From assembly GCA_949286525.1 (NCBI GenBank), contig CASECT010000170.1, positions 1 to 37,149 on the forward strand: 37,149 nt of DNA. The letters run 5' to 3'. This DNA comes from an uncultured Eubacteriales bacterium. Its GTDB lineage: Bacteria; Bacillota; Clostridia; Lachnospirales; Lachnospiraceae. Shown one piece after another: positions 1 to 7,288 of the stretch (its first letter is position 1; each line of letters begins with the position of its first letter). Under the pieces are notes generated by a model. That model had not been told where the DNA came from and did not search any database. It worked only from the letters and a program-made list of their open reading frames with translations. The translations under genes were made by a program, and so were the position numbers.

Positions 1-2
1 AA

Positions 3-599
3 AAGACATTTCCAGTACAGATTCGCCAGATTGGGGAGGCATTGACAGAAATAATCAAATTAGAACAGATTGATGAGAGCAGGGTAGTAGTTGCAGGGGA
101 TTCCGCGGGAGCATATTTAGCTTTGCAGTTTTCTCTGTGCCATACAAACGCTGTATTGGCAGATCATTTGGGAGTGAAATCGCCGCTGGAAAAAAGCGCA
201 TTGAAAGGAGCGCTTCTCTATTGCGGACCTTATGACATATCAAGTCTTTCAGAGGTTAAGGACAAAACATTGCGTTTTGTTATCAGTCGCATTGGATGGA
301 GTTTCATGGGACAGAAAGATTGGAAGAAAAGTCCGTTGATTGATTTCGTCACACCCATGGATTACATAACAAAGGAGAGTGTTCCGTGTTACATTACAGA
401 TGGAAATACGTTATCTTTCGAGTCTCATGGAAGGGCACTGGGAAAGGCGTTGCGAGCTCAGGGGGTTTTTGTGCGGGAACGATATTTTGATCAGGCGGAA
501 GGAAAAGTGGGCCATGGATATGAGGCAGCTCTGGATACGGATCAGGGACTTCTTTGTCTGAAAGATACTTATGAAATGTTGGAAAAATTTTTCGCCTGA
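3..599 (+). CDS. alpha/beta hydrolase (esterase/lipase), 5'-truncated by window edge
   Basis: The frame is open from the first bases, so the gene begins left of the window; a TTG at 42 is internal and not a likely start. The visible C-terminal part carries the nucleophile elbow GDSAG, typical of the hormone-sensitive-lipase-like group of alpha/beta hydrolases. An acid-residue region (ITDGN) and a late GHGYEA segment could supply the catalytic Asp and His. Together these give a complete Ser-Asp-His triad for a carboxylester hydrolase, presumably cytoplasmic. The substrate cannot be read from the sequence. A short hairpin lies 30 bases after the stop, and the next gene has its own promoter, so this is probably the end of a transcript. 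Confidence 0.8.
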   Translation, partial: KTFPVQIRQIGEALTEIIKLEQIDESRVVVAGDSAGAYLALQFSLCHTNAVLADHLGVKSPLEKSALKGALLYCGPYDISSLSEVKDKTLRFVISRIGWSFMGQKDWKKSPLIDFVTPMDYITKESVPCYITDGNTLSFESHGRALGKALRAQGVFVRERYFDQAEGKVGHGYEAALDTDQGLLCLKDTYEMLEKFFA

Positions 600-628
600 A
601 AAGCAGATTTCAACGTTGTGCTTAGGTT

Positions 629-667
629 CATGACGGTAAGCGTCATGGAACAGATTTTCTATTTTTC
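629..667 (+). terminator. possible weak intrinsic terminator after the hydrolase gene
   Basis: A 7-bp inverted repeat (CATGACG / CGTCATG, loop of 5) at 629-647 is followed by a T-rich stretch at 655-667. The stem is short and the T-run is interrupted and offset, so termination strength is doubtful. Confidence 0.35.
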
Positions 668-674
668 ACGAAAT

Positions 675-688
675 CGAATATTTGTTCG
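675..688 (+). promoter_or_regulatory. LexA-like box 1 (imperfect)
   Basis: The 14-mer CGAATATTTGTTCG fits the Gram-positive LexA site CGAACRNRYGTTYG at 12 of 14 positions (differences at 5 and 8) and has perfect CGAA/TTCG arms. It lies just upstream of the -35 element of the LysM gene promoter. On its own it would be weak evidence; its value comes from the two better sites next to it. Confidence 0.5.
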
Positions 689-697
689 AAAAAAGCA

Positions 698-726
698 TTG
701 ACAAACATCTGTTCGCGCTGTATGAT
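698..726 (+). promoter_or_regulatory. sigma-A-type promoter of the LysM gene
   Basis: A perfect -35 TTGACA (698-703) is separated by exactly 17 bases from TATGAT (721-726). Transcription should begin near 733, about 47 bases before the LysM start codon. A LexA-like box fills most of the spacer and another covers the predicted start point, an arrangement expected for tight repression. Confidence 0.8.
702..715 (-). promoter_or_regulatory. LexA-like box 2 (full consensus match, promoter spacer)
   Basis: Read on the minus strand this is CGAACAGATGTTTG, matching the Bacillus-type LexA consensus CGAACRNRYGTTYG at every position. It overlaps the last two bases of the -35 and occupies most of the spacer, where bound repressor would block RNA polymerase. 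Thirteen bases of it are repeated exactly, in inverted orientation, in box 3. Confidence 0.75.
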
Positions 727-732
727 AATAGC

Positions 733-746
733 AGAACAGATGTTTG
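733..746 (+). promoter_or_regulatory. LexA-like box 3 (over the predicted transcription start)
   Basis: AGAACAGATGTTTG matches the LexA consensus at 13 of 14 positions (A in place of the first C). Its centre is 31 bp from that of box 2, close to three helical turns, so two dimers would sit on the same DNA face. Confidence 0.7.
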
Positions 747-779
747 CATTGCTTGAAGTTCGAAAAAGAGGTATCTGTT

Positions 780-1139
780 ATGAGTGCGAATGAGAAAAGA
801 AGCGAAAGAGAGAGAAAAGTAGTTGTCAAAAGAAAAATGCAGGGTAAGAAGATGCAGCGCAGAGTATTCCTTCTTTCAGCGATTTGTCTGCTTCTTCTGT
901 TTTCCTGCAGCTATGTGTTCACATCCAGAGCGCAAAGCAATCATGAGACCGTGAAGTATTACCGCAGTATCGAAGTGACTCCCGGAGACACTCTGTGGGA
1001 CATTGCGGGAGATTATGTTTCAGTTGAATATAAGGACAGATACGCCTATATCGATGAGGTTAAGAAGCTGAATCATTTGACTGATGATCAGATTTCCGCA
1101 GGGGAATTTCTGACAGTACCTTATTATGATGTCCCCTGA
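780..1139 (+). CDS. small membrane-anchored LysM protein, probable SOS-induced division inhibitor (YneA-like)
   Basis: The 119-residue product has a very basic N-terminus (1-28), one membrane segment (about 29-48) and a single C-terminal LysM domain (about 61-115, with the typical PGDTLWDIA start). It should sit in the membrane with LysM outside, bound to peptidoglycan. This is the architecture of Bacillus YneA, which halts septation during the SOS response. The ATG at 780 is preferred over an in-frame upstream ATG at 744: AGAGG lies 8 bases before 780, and 744 falls inside a LexA-like box. Three LexA-like sites cluster at the promoter. Unlike in Bacillus, lexA is not adjacent. Domain and topology are seen; SOS control is inferred from the boxes; the division role is by analogy. 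Confidence 0.85.
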   Translation: MSANEKRSERERKVVVKRKMQGKKMQRRVFLLSAICLLLLFSCSYVFTSRAQSNHETVKYYRSIEVTPGDTLWDIAGDYVSVEYKDRYAYIDEVKKLNHLTDDQISAGEFLTVPYYDVP

Positions 1140-1228
1140 GAATGAAAGGGTTATCCGACGCTAATAAAAAAATGAATACGAAAAAGACAGATACCTTTGA
1201 CTGGCGTGTTTTCCCAGATTCGGAGGTA

Positions 1229-1257
1229 TTGTTTTTTTACAAAAAAATTATTATAAT
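1229..1257 (+). promoter_or_regulatory. candidate promoter of the acyltransferase gene
   Basis: TTGTTT (1229-1234) and a perfect TATAAT (1252-1257) are spaced by 17 bases in an A/T-rich stretch 36 bases before the start codon. The region is low-complexity, so the match could be partly fortuitous. Confidence 0.5.
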
Positions 1258-1292
1258 TTTATTCATGAAAATGTTTTGGGGGAAATATTGTT

Positions 1293-2015
1293 ATGCTGCG
1301 TTTTTTATATGTAATTTTCATGAATTTGTCCAGGGCGCCCTATATGATTCCGAAACTGCGCCGCATGGCAAAAAATCGGGAAAAGTATTCGGAAGAGCAA
1401 CGGTATGCCTATGTCAAGAAGGCTGTGCATTACATGATGAAATCCGGAAGAATTACCACGGAGGTATACGGCACAGAAAATCTCCCTGAGGAAGGCGGCT
1501 ATGTCATGTTCCCCAATCATCAGGGAAAATACGATGCCCTGGGGATTATCTATGCCCACAGCAAACCATGTTCTTTTGTTATGGATAAGGCAAAATCTAA
1601 CACTTTTCTGGTCAAGGAGATTGTGGATGTGTTGGATGCCAAGCGATTGGAAATTGACAACGTGCGGCAAAATCTACGGATTATCAACGAGATTACCGAG
1701 GAGGTAAAGCAGGGAAAGCGCTTTATTCTGTTTTCTGAGGGGGGATATGGAAAGAATGATAATCGTGTACAGCAGTTCAAACCGGGCAGCTTCAAGTCGG
1801 TAATGCGCGCGAAAGCGCCATTGGTGCCGGTTGCTCTGATCGATTCTTACAAAGCCTTCAACGAAATCTCCTTTGGCAAAGTCACGACGAAGGTAATCTT
1901 TCTTCCGCCTATGTATTATGAAGATTATCAGGGAATGAAGACGCCGGAACTGGCCAGCCTTGTGAGAAGAAAGATTATTGAGAAAATGGAAGAATTTGGC
2001 GTTGTGGCAGAGTAA
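1293..2015 (+). CDS. plsC: 1-acyl-sn-glycerol-3-phosphate acyltransferase (PlsC family)
   Basis: A 240-residue member of the lysophospholipid acyltransferase family, which transfers an acyl chain to lysophosphatidate to give phosphatidate at the membrane. The catalytic NHxxxxD block appears as NHQGKYD. The second block is FSEGGYGK, a variant of the usual EGTR. The late motif APLVPVALIDSYK matches the family's P-x-V-P-V block. The N-terminus (MLRFLYVIFMNL) is hydrophobic and may dip into the membrane. A GGGGGAA ribosome binding site lies 9 bases before the ATG. The altered EGTR block leaves room for a different acyl acceptor. A gap of 103 bases with no visible signal separates it from dtd. Confidence 0.85.
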   Translation: MLRFLYVIFMNLSRAPYMIPKLRRMAKNREKYSEEQRYAYVKKAVHYMMKSGRITTEVYGTENLPEEGGYVMFPNHQGKYDALGIIYAHSKPCSFVMDKAKSNTFLVKEIVDVLDAKRLEIDNVRQNLRIINEITEEVKQGKRFILFSEGGYGKNDNRVQQFKPGSFKSVMRAKAPLVPVALIDSYKAFNEISFGKVTTKVIFLPPMYYEDYQGMKTPELASLVRRKIIEKMEEFGVVAE

Positions 2016-2118
2016 CACCATCCGGCTGCGCTTTCGGTTGTTGCAGTCAAAATACTCATCTTTGTCTGTGAAGAAAGCGCTGCTATTTGTAAGACGGACA
2101 GGAAAAGGAGAACAATAC

Positions 2119-2571
2119 ATGCGTTTTTTGATTCAACGAGTGACTTCTGCGGATGTTTCCGTGGAGGAGAAAGTCATAGGCTCGATTACACAGGGCTATC
2201 TGGTTTTAGTTGGGATATCCGCTACAGATACCGAAGAAATCGCGGATCGGATGGTTCAGAAGATGCTGCGTCTTCGGATTTTTTCCGATGAAAACGGTAA
2301 GACAAATTTGTCGTTGGATCAGGTACAGGGACAGCTTCTTCTGGTTTCTCAGTTTACCCTGTACGCAAACTGCCGCAAGGGGAACCGGCCCTCGTTCCTC
2401 GATGCAGGCGATCCAGATAAGGCGCGAAAACTGTTTGAACATATTGTGGAAATATGTCGGCAGTCGGTTCCAGTTGTCCGCACCGGTTCCTTTGGCGCGG
2501 ATATGCAGGTGCATCTCTGCAATGACGGGCCATTTACGATCATGCTGGACTCGGACGAGATTTTCGGATGA
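2119..2571 (+). CDS. dtd: D-aminoacyl-tRNA deacylase
   Basis: Hydrolyses D-amino acids mischarged on tRNA, a cytoplasmic proofreading step. The 150-residue length fits DTD exactly. Both signature blocks are present: SQFTLY at about 78-83 and the Gly-cisPro loop NDGP at about 135-138. The reading frame is open further upstream, but AAGGAG at 2105-2110, 8 bases before the ATG at 2119, and the family N-terminus (MRFLIQRVTSA) fix the start. It is likely cotranscribed with the preceding acyltransferase gene. Confidence 0.95.
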   Translation: MRFLIQRVTSADVSVEEKVIGSITQGYLVLVGISATDTEEIADRMVQKMLRLRIFSDENGKTNLSLDQVQGQLLLVSQFTLYANCRKGNRPSFLDAGDPDKARKLFEHIVEICRQSVPVVRTGSFGADMQVHLCNDGPFTIMLDSDEIFG

Positions 2572-2670
2572 AAGTATTTATGGAAGAATCGAAACAAATG
2601 CTGGAACAAACGGACCTGAATATCCGGGCTCTGAAAGCAGAAAAGAGAGCGGTATATATCGACATCTATC

Positions 2671-2698
2671 TAGCGGATAAATATCTGTTTATCCGCAA
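2671..2698. repeat. inverted repeat with dif-like 11-6-11 geometry upstream of the recombinase gene
   Basis: Two perfect 9-bp arms, GCGGATAAA (2673-2681) and TTTATCCGC (2688-2696), flank a 6-bp centre TATCTG. After one mismatch on each side, the outermost bases (T2671/A2698) pair again. This gives 11-bp arms around a 6-bp spacer, the geometry of a Xer recombination site, with the ATAA..TTAT inner edges also seen at dif. The bases do not match the known Firmicute dif consensus. No T-run follows on either side, which argues against an intrinsic terminator. It lies 7 bases upstream of the recombinase promoter, so an operator is the main alternative. Confidence 0.5.
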
Positions 2699-2705
2699 AA
2701 TAAAC

Positions 2706-2734
2706 TGGAAAAGTATTGTAAAACATGGTATAAT
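2706..2734 (+). promoter_or_regulatory. promoter of the recombinase gene with extended -10
   Basis: A perfect TATAAT (2729-2734) is preceded by TGG, forming an extended -10, and by a weak -35 TGGAAA (2706-2711) at 17-base spacing. Transcription would start near 2741, leaving a leader of about 70 bases. Confidence 0.6.
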
Positions 2735-2811
2735 GCAGTTATCGGGAAATATATCAATTGATCACGCATCAGACATGCGCAGACAAGATAGATAAAGGAA
2801 AGGTATTCTCT

Positions 2812-3876
2812 ATGGGAAAAGATTCCAAATATTATAAAGAAAAGAAAAAAGAACAGACATTAAAACTTCGGGAACTGGTTCGTCAGCTTCCGGGATTCGC
2901 GGCGGATTACATCCACAGCAAGGAAGTGACTACCCAGGCCAGCACATTGATTTCATATTCTTATGATCTGCTGACGTTTTTTCGCTTTATGGTCAGTCAG
3001 AACCCTGCGTTGAAACAATATGCCATCAAAGAACTGCCCCTTTCGATTCTCGACCAGATTACCTCTGAGGATATCGTGGAATACCAGCGTTATCTGGAAC
3101 TGAGCGTCGATGGAGAATACCATGAAAACGGGAAGAAAGCCATTGCCAGGAAGCTGTCTCCGCTGCGGGGAATGTTTCAATATCATTACGAGCGGGAATA
3201 CATCAAGAAAAACCCCATGCTTCTTGTCAAACTTCCGAAATTAAAGAAAGATAAAAACATTGTTCGGATGAACAACTATGAAGTTCAGGCAATTCTGGAT
3301 GCTGTGGAACATGGTTATGAAGGCATGAGCAAGCGTCAGAAAGCTTATTGTGAGAAAACGAAAAAGAGAGATCTCGCCATTCTGACGTTGATGCTGAATA
3401 CCGGAATCCGTGTTTCCGAATGCCGCGGTTTGGATCTTACTGACGTGGATTTTGTGGTAAAATCTTTGACCATTGTCCGAAAAGGCGGTGGTCAGGATGT
3501 GATCTACTTCGGCGACGATGTGGCGGAAGCGCTTCGGGATTATGTGGACACGGAGCGCGCCCTGATTCAGCCGGTTCAGGAGGATGGCAACGCACTCTTC
3601 TACTCTCTTCAGGGAAAGAGGATCAGCGTGGACGCCATTGAGCGGCTGGTCAAAAAATATGCGAAAATGTCCGTTCCAAACAAGAAAATTACGCCTCACA
3701 AGCTGCGGAGTACTTACGGTACCGCACTTTATCGCGAAACCGGGGACATCCGTCTGGTGGCGGACGTTCTGGGCCATGAAAATATCAATACCACCATTGA
3801 CTATTACGCGGCCATTGAGGATGAACATAAAAGACAGGCCGCAAACGCAGTTTCCTACAAGCGGCCTGACAAGTGA
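2812..3876 (+). CDS. tyrosine recombinase, XerS-like
   Basis: A 354-residue site-specific recombinase. The N-terminal SAM-like DNA-binding domain covers about 25-140. The catalytic domain shows the full set: Arg200 (NTGIRVSE), Lys224 (VRKGG), His296 and Arg299 (HKLR), His322 (GHENI) and the nucleophile Tyr331 in a YY pair. The length, the N-terminal FAADYIHSK...TLISYSYDLL pattern and the extra segment before the first catalytic Arg resemble streptococcal XerS, which resolves chromosome dimers alone, more than 300-residue XerC/XerD. The start at 2812 has AAGGAAAGG upstream. No phage or transposon genes surround it, so a housekeeping role is likely. Its 3' end overlaps rluD by 22 bases, tail-to-tail. 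Confidence 0.85.
   Translation: MGKDSKYYKEKKKEQTLKLRELVRQLPGFAADYIHSKEVTTQASTLISYSYDLLTFFRFMVSQNPALKQYAIKELPLSILDQITSEDIVEYQRYLELSVDGEYHENGKKAIARKLSPLRGMFQYHYEREYIKKNPMLLVKLPKLKKDKNIVRMNNYEVQAILDAVEHGYEGMSKRQKAYCEKTKKRDLAILTLMLNTGIRVSECRGLDLTDVDFVVKSLTIVRKGGGQDVIYFGDDVAEALRDYVDTERALIQPVQEDGNALFYSLQGKRISVDAIERLVKKYAKMSVPNKKITPHKLRSTYGTALYRETGDIRLVADVLGHENINTTIDYYAAIEDEHKRQAANAVSYKRPDK
3825..3868 (-). terminator. intrinsic terminator of the rluD operon, inside the convergent overlap
   Basis: CAGGCCGC (3835-3842) and GCGGCCTG (3861-3868) form a perfect 8-bp GC-rich stem. On the minus strand the stem is followed by TCTTTTATG, an interrupted T-tract; on the plus strand no T-run follows. The rluD stop codon lies in the loop, and the whole element is also coding sequence of the recombinase. 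Confidence 0.5.
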
Positions 3877-4790
3877 CGCAGTGTATTCAGAAGTTCTTCG
3901 AAATATTCCGGCAACGGCGCGTCAATTTCCATATATTTTCCTGTGGTAGGATGTATGAAACCGATGGTTTTGGCGTGTAATGTCTGCCCCTGAAGATGAA
4001 ATTTGCATCTGGCCGGACCGTAGACGTCATCTCCCAGCAGCGGATGGCCGATGCCGGCCATATGGACACGGATCTGATGAGTACGGCCGGTCTCCAGGCG
4101 AAATTCCATATAAGCGTAATCGGGAAATCGCTCCAGCACCCGATAATGGGTAATGGCCTCTTTTCCGCCGGGGACATGCATGGCCATTTTTTTTCGGTCC
4201 TTCGGATTTCTCCCGATGGCGCCGGCTACAGTCCCCTCATCTTCCTTCACATTTCCGATGACAATGCCCTCGTAGATCCGACGGATGGAGTGATCCTTGA
4301 TCTGCCGGGCGATATCCGTGTGGGCGCGATCATTCTTACAGACAATCAGAGAACCGGTGGTGTTCATATCGATGCGGTGCACAATTCCCGGACGCAGCTC
4401 CCCGTTGATGCCCGAGAGGGAATCCCTGCAGTGGTACATGACGGCATTGACCAGAGTTCCGTTTGTATGGCCGGGAGCCGGATGTACCACCATGCCCTTT
4501 GGCTTGTTGACGACCAGAAGATCGCTGTCCTCATAGAGAATATCCAGAGGAATATTTTCCGGGAGAATTTCCACTTCCTGAGCCGGTGGAAAGACAATTT
4601 CCACAAGATCCCCCTCGCAAAGGCGGAAATTTGCCTTTCTGGCAGTTTTATTAACTGTGACCAGAGAATCTTTGATCATGCGTTGAATCGCGTTTCTGGA
4701 GGTCTCACAGAGCAGATCGCAGAGCGCTTTGTCCAACCGCTCCCCCGCGTGCGCATCATCGATCTCGATTTCCAATGTTTCAGGTTTCAT
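3855..4790 (-). CDS. rluD: RluA-family 23S rRNA pseudouridine synthase (RluD-like)
   Basis: Isomerises uridines of large-subunit rRNA. The 311-residue protein has an N-terminal S4 RNA-binding domain (about 16-75) and the RluA/RluD catalytic domain. The catalytic Asp141 lies in HRIDMNTTG, a slight variant of the usual HRLDKDTSG. The later RTHQIRVH and LLGDDVYG blocks are intact. It overlaps lspA by four bases (ATGA), a common pairing in Firmicutes, and is the last gene of the operon that starts with the HlyD-like gene. Exact target positions (1911/1915/1917 in E. coli RluD) are assumed from the family. Confidence 0.92.
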   Translation of the reverse strand: MKPETLEIEIDDAHAGERLDKALCDLLCETSRNAIQRMIKDSLVTVNKTARKANFRLCEGDLVEIVFPPAQEVEILPENIPLDILYEDSDLLVVNKPKGMVVHPAPGHTNGTLVNAVMYHCRDSLSGINGELRPGIVHRIDMNTTGSLIVCKNDRAHTDIARQIKDHSIRRIYEGIVIGNVKEDEGTVAGAIGRNPKDRKKMAMHVPGGKEAITHYRVLERFPDYAYMEFRLETGRTHQIRVHMAGIGHPLLGDDVYGPARCKFHLQGQTLHAKTIGFIHPTTGKYMEIDAPLPEYFEELLNTLRHLSGRL

Positions 4791-5341
4791 TGTTTTACGT
4801 TTTTCCTCTCTTCCTTCCTGCCGCGGCCCGGCAAATACAGATCTGTCAGCTCGTCCATATCCTGGAAATAAAACAGGATCAGAAGAAACAGTATCACAAT
4901 GCTGCAGGTCACATAGATATCCGCCACATTGAAAACAGGGAAATTGATCAGGGAGAAATAGATAAAATCGATGACATACTGGTAGAGTACCCGGTCAATC
5001 AGATTTCCCAGAGCCCCTGCAATCAGAAACAGATAGACGATGAGCAGAGGCAGATAACGTCTCCTGGCAGGAGTCCGCAGATAGAGATATGCCAGGAGCA
5101 CTGCCAGAATGGGGGTGGTAATGTAAAAGAGCGTCATCTTTCCCTCCAGCAGGCTGAAAGCGGCGCCGGTATTTTCCAGATAGTGGAGTTGCAGAACACC
5201 GGGGATCAGGATGAGATCCGGGCTGTTTTTCAGATATTCCACCGCCGTCTGTTTGCTGAGCTGATCCAGCAGAACCAGAACCAGAACGATCAGTATGCCT
5301 GCGATAGCTTTTGAGAGCAGTTTTCCCGTCGCACTTCTCAT
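4787..5341 (-). CDS. lspA: lipoprotein signal peptidase (signal peptidase II)
   Basis: Aspartyl protease of the membrane that cleaves prolipoprotein signal peptides after lipidation of the +1 cysteine. Four membrane segments are evident. The catalytic aspartates are Asp116 (GNLIDRV) and Asp141 (FNVADIYVT), and the conserved ENTGAAFS block is at about 56-63. At 184 residues it is slightly long because of a basic C-terminal tail. It overlaps both aroB and rluD by four bases, indicating translational coupling. Confidence 0.96.
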   Translation of the reverse strand: MRSATGKLLSKAIAGILIVLVLVLLDQLSKQTAVEYLKNSPDLILIPGVLQLHYLENTGAAFSLLEGKMTLFYITTPILAVLLAYLYLRTPARRRYLPLLIVYLFLIAGALGNLIDRVLYQYVIDFIYFSLINFPVFNVADIYVTCSIVILFLLILFYFQDMDELTDLYLPGRGRKEERKNVKQ

Positions 5342-6492
5342 AAGCCGGTTTCCTCCCTGTTCCTGTTATCCTCTGACCCGTCCGTCATGTCTGTGCAGTC
5401 AGATTTCATATAGTCGATGGCCTCCAGAAGATCCGCGTCGGTAAAATCCCGATAAATCTGCGCATTTCCTACAGCGGTCAGGATAATGAATTTGATCTGT
5501 TTTCCCGCCATTTTCTTATCAGACTTTGTCGCCAGAAGGATTTCCCTGGAGTCCTCCTCAAGAGGAAGAGATACGGGAAGGCCGAAGGATACGAAGACAG
5601 AAAGCATTTCGGAGATATCCTCCCCGGAGAGATAACCCAGCTTCCGGGACAGGTAGGCAGCCGCCTTCATGCCCAGCGCTACGCTGTATCCGTGACTCAG
5701 TCGGAAGTCCGAGAGTTTCTCCACCGCATGTCCGATGGTATGGCCGAAATTCAGGTGTGCCCGCACACCCTTCTCCTTTGGATCTTCTTCTACCACGCCG
5801 CCCTTGATCTGGCAGCTTCGGTAAATCATTTCCTCCAGAAGTTTCGGATCCAGTCCGCAGATTCCTTCCCTGTGATCGCGGATCCAACGGTAGTACGCAT
5901 CGTCCCGGATCAGTCCGTGCTTGATGATCTCCGCCATACCGGAGGAAAACTGATCCTTGGGCAATGTGTTCAGAGTGGCGGTATTCATATATACCATACA
6001 GGGCATATGAAAGGCGCCGACCATGTTTTTGTACTGTTGAAAATCAACGCCGGTTTTTCCGCCGATGCTGCTGTCCACCTGTGCAAGAAGGGTCGTCGGA
6101 ATCTGGAGGAAATCAATGCCGCGCAGGTAAGTAGCTGCGGCAAATCCGGTCAGATCCCCCACGACACCGCCGCCTAGGGCGATGAGCAGATCGTTACGGT
6201 CAAAATGTTTCTCGATCAGTGACAGGTAGAGACTTTGTACCGTATTCATATTCTTGGAGGCCTCTCCCGCCGGGAAGACAAAGGAAATGACTTCGGTAAA
6301 AAGATCGCCGCATATGGAAGCAATTTCATCCAGATACAGAGCTGCCACATGGGAGTCCGTCACAATGCAGACTCTCCGCTGCAGATTGGGAAGATCTTCC
6401 CGCAGACTCTCCTCCAGAGAAGAAAAGGAAGATGCAATGCGGATGTTGTAGCAGGGATTCCCCTTGTATTTTACGTTCAGTTTTTTGGACAT
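5338..6492 (-). CDS. aroB: 3-dehydroquinate synthase
   Basis: Second step of the shikimate pathway: converts DAHP to 3-dehydroquinate using NAD and a metal. NAD-binding GGGVVGD is at 107-113, and the PTTLLAQVDSSIGGKTG block follows at 132-148. Metal ligands are expected in MAEIIKHGLI and NFGHTIGHA, both present. The 384-residue protein ends in an acidic/basic tail of about 20 residues beyond the usual domain end. It is the only biosynthetic gene in an otherwise division/translation cluster and sits between ylmH and lspA, where divIVA is often found in related genomes. Confidence 0.95.
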   Translation of the reverse strand: MSKKLNVKYKGNPCYNIRIASSFSSLEESLREDLPNLQRRVCIVTDSHVAALYLDEIASICGDLFTEVISFVFPAGEASKNMNTVQSLYLSLIEKHFDRNDLLIALGGGVVGDLTGFAAATYLRGIDFLQIPTTLLAQVDSSIGGKTGVDFQQYKNMVGAFHMPCMVYMNTATLNTLPKDQFSSGMAEIIKHGLIRDDAYYRWIRDHREGICGLDPKLLEEMIYRSCQIKGGVVEEDPKEKGVRAHLNFGHTIGHAVEKLSDFRLSHGYSVALGMKAAAYLSRKLGYLSGEDISEMLSVFVSFGLPVSLPLEEDSREILLATKSDKKMAGKQIKFIILTAVGNAQIYRDFTDADLLEAIDYMKSDCTDMTDGSEDNRNREETGL

Positions 6493-6521
6493 AGGAGTTA
6501 CCTCTTTTCAAATTTATGAGT

Positions 6522-7274
6522 TTATTTGTATTTCCGGTACAGAATACCGAGGCGTCCTTTTTTGGACTGACCGTAGAAATCGTCAAAGATAATTTTTCCG
6601 AATCCACGCACAGAGATCACGTCTCCCGGCATCATTTTATGGCTGGAATCGGTAATACATTTTCCGTTGATGAAAATTTTCTCCGATTGGAGCGCTTCCC
6701 TTGCCTGGGATCTGGAAAAGCGGCAGATTTCCGCCACGAAGGCATCCAGCCGATTGGAGGCGACAAAGCCGCTGCAGTCCTCAAAATCGGGAACGATGTG
6801 GATCTGTTCGCCGTCTATTACCTTTCCGGTAACTCTGGTGCGTCGAATCTGACAGAGTTCTGCATGGATGACATCCGCGACAGCCACCGTGCAAAACACG
6901 ATAACCTGATTCTCCCGGACCAGGATGTCACCGATCTTGGAGCGCTCAATGGAAAGGTGCATGATGGCGCCAAGCACATCCCGGTGGGTAAGAGGCTCGG
7001 CAAATCGTCTGTTTACCGGGATAAAAGCAAGGCAGGCAATGGGATACTGCCATTCATAATAAAGAGCATCAGGCTGGAAGGAAACCATCTGACGCTCTGC
7101 ATACTCATATCCGCCCCATAGGGAGAAAGAAGTGTCATAGGACTTCTCTCCCTGATACAGGAGACTGAGCTCATTCATATTCAAAAAATCGCTGAACGTC
7201 ACTCTGTTTTTCTGATATGCCTGACGGGACAGATCAGAAAAACGGCGAATCAGCTGCTGATCCTCTCGATTCAT
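6522..7274 (-). CDS. ylmH: YlmH-like S4-domain RNA-binding protein
   Basis: A 250-residue protein with the YlmH central block THRDVLGAIMHLSIERSKIG at about 96-115 and a C-terminal S4 RNA-binding domain (about 174-232). YlmH proteins bind ribosomes or tRNA and, in some Firmicutes, help rescue stalled ribosomes; mutants also affect division. It sits 14 bases after sepF, in the usual ylm order. The divIVA gene that often follows is absent; aroB starts 29 bases downstream. Confidence 0.88.
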   Translation of the reverse strand: MNREDQQLIRRFSDLSRQAYQKNRVTFSDFLNMNELSLLYQGEKSYDTSFSLWGGYEYAERQMVSFQPDALYYEWQYPIACLAFIPVNRRFAEPLTHRDVLGAIMHLSIERSKIGDILVRENQVIVFCTVAVADVIHAELCQIRRTRVTGKVIDGEQIHIVPDFEDCSGFVASNRLDAFVAEICRFSRSQAREALQSEKIFINGKCITDSSHKMMPGDVISVRGFGKIIFDDFYGQSKKGRLGILYRKYK

Positions 7275-7288
7275 GCCGATTTCCCGCT

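Noticed and set aside
1142..1489. 115-codon open frame after the LysM gene
   Set aside because: It overlaps the well-supported PlsC gene in another frame, crosses its likely promoter and lacks a family resemblance.
2671..2698. Inverted repeat read as an intrinsic terminator of dtd
   Set aside because: No T-run follows the stem on either strand and the stem is about 100 bases past the dtd stop; dif-like site or operator fits better.
2568..2795. 75-codon open frame overlapping the dtd stop in ATGA fashion
   Set aside because: It runs through the inverted repeat and the extended -10 promoter of the recombinase, has no recognisable domain and no ribosome binding site typical of this genome.
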